Source: Planctomycetaceae bacterium (GTDB lineage Bacteria > Planctomycetota > Planctomycetia > Isosphaerales > Isosphaeraceae). From it: a stretch of DNA of 5,616 nucleotides. The stretch spans positions 1 to 5,616 of the forward strand of contig JAFANO010000068.1 in assembly GCA_019232645.1 (NCBI GenBank). Reading direction: 5' to 3'. Positions 1-5,616 of the stretch are shown piece after piece. Position 1 is the first letter of the stretch. Each line of letters begins with the position of its first letter. Under the pieces are notes generated by a model. It did no database searches. It saw only the letters and a list, made by a program, of their open reading frames with translations, and was not told the origin of the DNA. The translations under genes and the position numbers were made by a program.

Positions 1-3000
1 GAGGCTGATCAGGAAGATCGGGCAGTCGGCGTCGGTCTGGAACCGCTCGACCTTGGCGGCGCGGTTGCGGGTCCGGCCGTCGAGGTATTCGTAGCGGAGC
101 TTCTCCTGGTCGAGCCGCTCGCGGACGATCGCCAGGAAGCTGGTGAACTGCGAGAACACCAGCGCCTTGTGGTCCTCCTCGATGACCTCGCTGATCTGCG
201 GCAGGAGCATGTCGAGCTTGGCGCTGGGCTCGGCGACGCGGCCCGGGTCGACCAGGCCGGGGTGGCAGGCCGCCTGGCGGAGCCGGAGCAGCGCCTCGAG
301 GACCTCGATCTTCGAGCGGTTCAGCTCGGCGGCGTCCTTGCGCAGCAGCGCCGCGCGGTAGTGCGCCCGGAGCTCCTCGTAGACCTGGCGCTGCGCCGAC
401 TCCATCTCGCAGTGGAGGGTCTGCTCGGTCTTCTCGGGGAGGTCCTGGACGACCTGGGCCTTGGTCCGCCGGAGGATGAACGGCCGCAGCGCCTTGGCCA
501 GGAGCGAGCGGTCGCCGTCGGGCAGGCCCGCGCCGGCGGCGTACCGCTTGAAGACCGAGCCGGCGCCGAGCATGCCGGGGTTGAGGAACTCGATGATCGA
601 CCAGAGCTCGCCCAGGTGGTTCTCGATCGGGGTGCCGGACATCGCCAGGCGGTGCCGGCCCCGGAGCAGCCGGGCGGCCTTGGCGGCCTGGCTGTCGGCG
701 TTCTTGATCGCCTGCGCCTCGTCGAGGATGACGTAGTCGAACTCGAACTGGGTCAGCTCCATGATGTCGGTGCGGAGCGTGCCGTAGGTCGTGATCACCA
801 GGTCGTGGTCGCGGAACGTCTCGCGCAGCGCGTGGCGGTTGGGCCCGGTGTAGTCGAGCACCCGGAGCCTGGGGGTGAACCGCGCGGCCTCCTGGATCCA
901 GTTGAAGACGAGCGAGCGGGGGACGACGGCCAGCGAGGGCCCCTTGGCCTGGCGGCGGGCCCGGCGCTTCTGGAGCAGCGCCAGGACCTGGATCGTCTTG
1001 CCCAGGCCCATGTCGTCGGCCAGGATGCCGCCGAAGTCGAACTTCTGGAGGTAGTCGAGCCAGCCGAGGCCCTCGCGCTGGTAGGGCCGCAGCTCGCCGT
1101 GGAAGCCGGCGGGGGCGTCGAGCGGCCGGACGCCCTCGAAGTGGTGGAGCGACTCGCGGACCTTCTGGAAGGCGGCGTCGACCCGGATCTCGGGCTGCGC
1201 CGCCAGCAGGGCGTCGAGCACGCCGGCCTGCGCGGCGTTGAACCGGACGTTGCCGTCGTCGGTGGCCCCCAGCTCGACCAGCATGCCGTACTTCTTGAGC
1301 CAGTCCTCGGGGAGCATGCCCATCGAGCCGTCGCCGAGGGTGACCATGGTCTCGCCCCGCCGGGCGGCGGCCAGGAGGTCGGGCAGGCTCAGCTCCTGGC
1401 CGCCGAAGTCGACCTGGCCGCCGAGCTCGAACCAGTCGATGCCGGTGGTCACCGCGAGCTTGAACTCGCCGGCCGGCCGGATCAGCTTCCCCTCGGCCTC
1501 GACCCGCCAGCCCGCCTGGACCAGGTCGCGGGTCACCTGCGCCAGCCGCTTCGGCGGCAGCTCCATCGTCCCCGGGTCGACCCGCGGGTCCTTCGACTCG
1601 CGAAAGCCCAGCTCGAACAGGAGGATGTCGGCCTGCGCCTCGGCGCGGGTGTCGCGGCGGATGACCAGGCCGAGCTCGGTCGAGACGGCCAGCGGGGTCG
1701 TCCGCCCGGCCGGGATCAGCGCGCCGTTGTAGTCGAACTCGAGCTCGGCCAGGAGGCGGTCGGACCCCGGCCCCCAGTTCTGCCGCGGGGTGCGCAGGGT
1801 CAGGCAGGGCCGGGGGGTCGTGTCGATCTCCTCGAACCGGAGCGACTCGAGCAGCTCGTTGGGGCCGACGCGGGCCTCGGCCAGGAGCCGGCCGAGCATG
1901 ATGTCCTGCTGCGGCTCGGCGAAGACGATCTCCTTCTCGTGCCGGAGCCGGACGATCCAGGGCATCACGCCGACGTCGTCGAACCGCGCGGCGCGGCCGA
2001 CGCCGAGGATCACCAGGCCGGGGACGAGCACCAGCGGCTCGGCCAGGTCCATCCGCGACTCGCCGCGGCGGAGCGAGCCGCGCCAGGACCAGCGCTTGCC
2101 GCCCAGCTCGGGGCGGAGGTCGAGCGCGAACCGCCAGGCGGGGCCGTCATCCCACCGCATCGTGGGCGGGTCGTCCTCCCCCTCGGTCCGCCGGAGCCGG
2201 AGCCGGCCGGACCGCGCCAGCCGCTCGACCAGCGCCGCCTGGTCGTGCCGGAGCACGTACCGCCGCGTGCCCATCTGCTCGATCGGGGCGCCCGGCACCA
2301 CGCCGTTGCCCACGCCCGCGGACGCGGCCAGCGCGGCCGCCTGCGCCTCGTCGAGCATCGCCAAGAGGTCGCGGTCCTCGGGGTCGTACTTCGCCTGGGG
2401 GGTCCCCGGCGCGTGCCACCAGGCCTTCAGCGGCCCCCACTCGCCGGTGGGCCGCCGCTGCCGACGGCTCAGGTCGATGACCACCTGGTTCTGGGCCAGC
2501 GTGGCCGACACGTCGAGGATATAGACCAGCAGCCGCTTCGAGCCGCGGTTGACCGGCTTGGCGGGGGCCGACCCGCCGGCCGACGGCTCCCGGCCGCCGT
2601 TCGACCAGGGGGCCCCGCCCCGGTCGTGGCGGTCCTTGGGCCGGGGCCGGCCCGTCCGCGGCGGCGCGCCCAGGACCGGGATCGCCGCGCCGGCGTCCGC
2701 CGGCGGCCGGCGCGGCAGGTCGCTGACCACCTTCAACGGCCGGACCGGCGGCGCCTGCAGCAGGTCCCGCGCGTCGGCCATCAGGATCGACGCCCAGATG
2801 TGCTTGCACGGCTCGCCCTGCGGGCCAAAATACGGGCAGGTGCACGAGACGTGGAGCTTCCCCCCGCGGACCCGGAGCCGGACCCGGTACTTGGCGGTCC
2901 CCCGGACCCGGGCCATGACCTCGCCGACCTTGGCCGCGGTGAGCGCCACCCGACCCTTGGCGAAGTACGACTGGCCCCGCGAGCGGACCGCGTCGCTGAA

Positions 3001-3057
3001 CACGCGCGAGACTTTCTGGGCAATCCCCATCATCCCTTCCCACTCGGACGGACCCAT
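1..3057 (-). CDS. SWIM zinc-finger SNF2-family DNA-dependent ATPase (helicase-like), 3' end missing
   Basis: The protein is a SNF2/Rad54-type superfamily 2 ATPase. Such proteins translocate on duplex DNA and remodel or displace bound proteins without true strand unwinding. I translated 1,019 codons from ATG 3055-3057 to the window edge and met no stop. Residue numbers are from that start. A SWIM zinc finger (CxC...CxH) has ligands C72, C74, C84 and H86. A Pro/Gly/Arg-rich, probably disordered linker covers about 100-172. A long region at about 175-650 resembles the segment preceding the ATPase in bacterial SNF2 proteins (DWFELGGQVDF, 541-551). The first RecA-like domain starts near 656 and has Walker A DDMGLGKT (681-688), motif II DEAQ (779-782) and SGTPIEN (807-813). 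The second begins with ALVFSQF (965-971) and YLDGRT (991-996). The frame runs off at FLISL, so motifs V/VI (usually near DRAHRIGQ) and perhaps 80-100 residues are outside. The start is uncertain: ATGs at 3031-3033 and 3028-3030 and a GTG at 3148-3150 are alternatives, and the frame is open back to a TAA at 3217-3219. The family is certain; the cellular role is unknown. Confidence 0.95.
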   Translation of the reverse strand, partial: MGPSEWEGMMGIAQKVSRVFSDAVRSRGQSYFAKGRVALTAAKVGEVMARVRGTAKYRVRLRVRGGKLHVSCTCPYFGPQGEPCKHIWASILMADARDLLQAPPVRPLKVVSDLPRRPPADAGAAIPVLGAPPRTGRPRPKDRHDRGGAPWSNGGREPSAGGSAPAKPVNRGSKRLLVYILDVSATLAQNQVVIDLSRRQRRPTGEWGPLKAWWHAPGTPQAKYDPEDRDLLAMLDEAQAAALAASAGVGNGVVPGAPIEQMGTRRYVLRHDQAALVERLARSGRLRLRRTEGEDDPPTMRWDDGPAWRFALDLRPELGGKRWSWRGSLRRGESRMDLAEPLVLVPGLVILGVGRAARFDDVGVMPWIVRLRHEKEIVFAEPQQDIMLGRLLAEARVGPNELLESLRFEEIDTTPRPCLTLRTPRQNWGPGSDRLLAELEFDYNGALIPAGRTTPLAVSTELGLVIRRDTRAEAQADILLFELGFRESKDPRVDPGTMELPPKRLAQVTRDLVQAGWRVEAEGKLIRPAGEFKLAVTTGIDWFELGGQVDFGGQELSLPDLLAAARRGETMVTLGDGSMGMLPEDWLKKYGMLVELGATDDGNVRFNAAQAGVLDALLAAQPEIRVDAAFQKVRESLHHFEGVRPLDAPAGFHGELRPYQREGLGWLDYLQKFDFGGILADDMGLGKTIQVLALLQKRRARRQAKGPSLAVVPRSLVFNWIQEAARFTPRLRVLDYTGPNRHALRETFRDHDLVITTYGTLRTDIMELTQFEFDYVILDEAQAIKNADSQAAKAARLLRGRHRLAMSGTPIENHLGELWSIIEFLNPGMLGAGSVFKRYAAGAGLPDGDRSLLAKALRPFILRRTKAQVVQDLPEKTEQTLHCEMESAQRQVYEELRAHYRAALLRKDAAELNRSKIEVLEALLRLRQAACHPGLVDPGRVAEPSAKLDMLLPQISEVIEEDHKALVFSQFTSFLAIVRERLDQEKLRYEYLDGRTRNRAAKVERFQTDADCPIFLISL
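3034..3041 (-). promoter_or_regulatory. possible ribosome-binding site for alternative SNF2 starts
   Basis: The minus strand reads GGGAAGGG directly before two tandem ATG codons (3031-3033 and 3028-3030). The GAAGG core is only 4 nt from the second ATG and 1 nt from the first, which is shorter than usual spacing. The upstream ATG at 3055-3057 has no better purine tract, only a weak GGGACGCGAG. If this site is used, the SNF2 protein starts at residue 9 or 10 of the frame described here. The SWIM region is unaffected. The match could be chance in this G-rich DNA. Confidence 0.25.
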
Positions 3058-3147
3058 CTCGCGTCCCGGGCGGACCTCCCGGGCGCGGCCGCCGCGGTCC
3101 CCCGCCGTCGCGGCCTCCCGATCTCGATTCGGATCCTGAGAACGATT

Positions 3148-3172
3148 CACGGTCGCACCACGATCGACCGTG
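3148..3172. repeat. perfect 8-bp inverted repeat upstream of the SNF2 gene
   Basis: CACGGTCG (3148-3155) and CGACCGTG (3165-3172) are exact reverse complements separated by 9 nt. The element lies 91-115 nt before ATG 3057 and about 40 nt downstream of the promoter candidate at 3214-3242. It could therefore be a stem-loop in the mRNA leader or a dyad binding site for a regulator. One arm overlaps the alternative GTG codon at 3148-3150, so if that GTG were the start the repeat would lie within the 5' coding region. The repeat itself is seen directly; its function is inference. Confidence 0.5.
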
Positions 3173-3213
3173 GAGATGCCAACAGCCAGCCGAAGTCGTC
3201 CTCCGAGGACCTG

Positions 3214-3242
3214 GTCTTACTTGATCCTGGGCAAGATGGCAA
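3214..3242 (-). promoter_or_regulatory. candidate sigma70-type promoter for the SNF2 gene
   Basis: On the minus strand TTGCCA (3242-3237) matches the TTGACA consensus at five of six bases. It is followed after exactly 17 nt by TAAGAC (3219-3214), which matches TATAAT at only three of six. It sits in one of the least GC-rich parts of the intergenic region. Transcription would start near 3207, giving a leader of about 150 nt before ATG 3057. The weak -10 and the poor knowledge of promoters in this kind of organism keep confidence low. Confidence 0.3.
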
Positions 3243-3476
3243 AGTTAGGGGTCACGATCCGCGCACCAAGATCCTGCCCATGCGCCTCCCGCTGGGTCCG
3301 AAGTCTCATCGGGAGGGTCGCTCGCACCGCCCGGCCAAGCGACCCCCTTCGTCACGCCGGCGCCGCAATTTCGACGCCGACAAGTCCTTAAGAGGTAAGC
3401 TCTTCTGGCCCATGTAGCGGGGGACGAGCTGGCCACTCGCCGGCGAGCCGAGCGATCTGACTCGCGCCATCCCATC

Positions 3477-3489
3477 GTTTGGAACAAAC
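3477..3489. repeat. short dyad GTTTGGAACAAAC
   Basis: GTTTG (3477-3481) and CAAAC (3485-3489) are reverse complements around a 3-nt centre, inside an A/T-richer island of the intergenic region. It resembles a small operator-like dyad or a tight hairpin. There is no independent support, and a 5-bp arm can arise by chance. Confidence 0.25.
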
Positions 3490-3548
3490 TCCACGGTTGC
3501 TTGTGGTGCGACCCGATTCACTGCCCTGGACGGGAAGGTCGGGTCGAG

Positions 3549-3597
3549 CCGCGGCATGGCCGGCCCCGTCGCGCCGCCTCGTGCCATGCCGGCGCGG
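3549..3597. repeat. long GC-rich inverted repeat (potential stem-loop)
   Basis: CGGCATGGC (3552-3560) and GCCATGCCG (3583-3591) are exact 9-bp reverse complements. Allowing a 3-nt bulge, pairing extends outwards, with CCGCG at 3549-3553 matching CGCGG at 3593-3597. The 22-nt loop contains a further CGGC (3561-3564) and GCCG (3573-3576) pair. Together these could form a long folded structure in either transcript. No T-run follows on either strand, so it is not a classical terminator. It lies mid-way between the two genes; its role is unknown. Confidence 0.45.
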
Positions 3598-3827
3598 GGG
3601 CCCCGGGAGCCTCGGTATTTCCTCCGCGCGACGGCCAGCCGGCGGGGACGGAATGTCCACCCGGAGCCCGAACGCCGTGCGCCCTTCTTGCCCGTCTACC
3701 GGAACCGAAAACGTCGCCCTGACCACCAACTCGAGGGAGCAATCGTCGCGCCGATCGATCGCCGGCCCGGCCCCCGACGTCCCCCTTCCCTATCACCGAC
3801 GAACTTGATCGCCTCTCGCTCGAAGCC

Positions 3828-3844
3828 GGCCCCGGCCTGGGGCC
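3828..3844. repeat. all-GC 6-bp hairpin
   Basis: GGCCCC (3828-3833) and GGGGCC (3839-3844) pair perfectly around a 5-nt loop, about 140 nt downstream of the gyrB stop. It could add to transcription termination or RNA stability after gyrB. G/C runs make such matches frequent here, and no T-tract follows on the minus strand. Confidence 0.25.
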
Positions 3845-3867
3845 CCCAACGTCACCGTCGACCGTCC

Positions 3868-3899
3868 GGCCCGTCATTCCTTCGGATGAGGACGGGGCC
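3868..3899 (-). terminator. candidate hairpin downstream of gyrB (no T-tract)
   Basis: In the gyrB transcript the arms GGCCCCGTC (3899-3891) and GACGGGCC (3875-3868) form eight base pairs with one bulged C. The 15-nt loop can form a further TCC-GAA-GGA mini-stem. The structure begins about 85 nt past the TGA and is the first strong stem I see after it. It could be a 3'-end-stabilising hairpin or a terminator of the kind that lacks a U-tail. The missing T-run argues against ordinary intrinsic termination. Confidence 0.35.
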
Positions 3900-3983
3900 C
3901 CTGCATTCGGCCTCGGGGGTCGTCCGGGCGCCGGCGTGCGGCGGGCCGGGCCGCGGGACGGATTCCCCCGTCGGGCTTCGGGC

Positions 3984-5616
<1,633 letters not shown>

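Larger units (their letters stand above)
3058..3983. other. 926-bp intergenic region with no supported gene
   Basis: This is the gap between the gyrB stop and the chosen SNF2 start. Short open frames exist on both strands (for example minus 3388-3729, 3306-3587 and 3245-3487, and plus 3479-3808). Their translations are Arg/Pro/Gly/Ala-rich, lack recognisable motifs and overlap each other, as expected for random GC-rich sequence. Base composition is less GC-rich at roughly 3120-3260, 3360-3405 and 3470-3500 than in the flanking genes. No tRNA T-arm, rRNA segment, transposase remnant or tandem-repeat array was seen. It does contain the inverted repeats and promoter candidate listed separately. 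A small protein or a noncoding RNA cannot be excluded by eye. Confidence 0.7.

Noticed and set aside
2147..3043. Minus-strand open frame of 298 codons overlapping the SNF2 N-terminal half in another frame
   Set aside because: It is Gly/Arg/Ala/Pro-rich with no domain features and lies inside the supported SNF2 reading frame.
3390..3404. AAGAG-GTAAG-CTCTT mini-hairpin
   Set aside because: It has only five base pairs, no T-run follows, and it is not positioned next to a gene end or start.
169..3417. Plus-strand open frame of 1,082 codons spanning nearly the whole SNF2 gene
   Set aside because: Its codons are in register with the minus-strand SNF2 codons, and very high GC suppresses stops on both strands. 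The translation is a monotonous Leu/Gly/Arg/Pro/Ala-rich sequence without motifs, whereas the minus strand gives clear SWIM and helicase motifs.
3306..3729. Two overlapping minus-strand small ORFs in the gap (3306-3587 and 3388-3729)
   Set aside because: They overlap each other in different frames, lack convincing ribosome-binding sites and show no motif. I would keep them only if conservation were found.
3752..3761. Perfect palindrome CGATCGATCG
   Set aside because: It is a short self-complementary GATC-type word, common by chance in GC-rich DNA, with no second copy or gene context suggesting a site.

Overview
The window looks like chromosomal DNA from a very GC-rich bacterium. Strong G/C bias at third codon positions, a long SWIM-type SNF2 ATPase and a GyrB with a large TOPRIM insertion together suggest a planctomycete (Isosphaeraceae/Gemmatales-like). 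This is an inference from protein style, not a database match.

Layout: only two genes can be supported. Both are on the minus strand and both are cut by a window edge. At the right (3984-5616) is the C-terminal part of gyrB, encoding DNA gyrase subunit B; its ATPase domain lies beyond the window. At the left (1-3057) is a SNF2-family ATPase with an N-terminal SWIM zinc finger. Its last helicase motifs lie beyond position 1. Transcription runs right to left, so gyrB is upstream of the SNF2 gene.

Between them is about 926 bp (3058-3983) with no convincing gene. It holds several GC-rich inverted repeats, including a hairpin about 85 nt past the gyrB stop. It also holds a weak sigma70-like promoter candidate and an 8-bp inverted repeat in the presumed SNF2 leader. 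The gap and the promoter candidate suggest that the two genes are transcribed separately.

Both products act on duplex DNA: gyrase introduces negative supercoils, and SNF2 proteins translocate on duplex DNA and displace bound proteins. Nothing here shows that they work together. I found no mobile element, CRISPR array, tRNA, rRNA or defence cassette. The most notable points are the roughly 195-residue GyrB insertion with an acidic Glu-Ala/Val linker and the unusually long structured intergenic region. I saw no clear new biological system.
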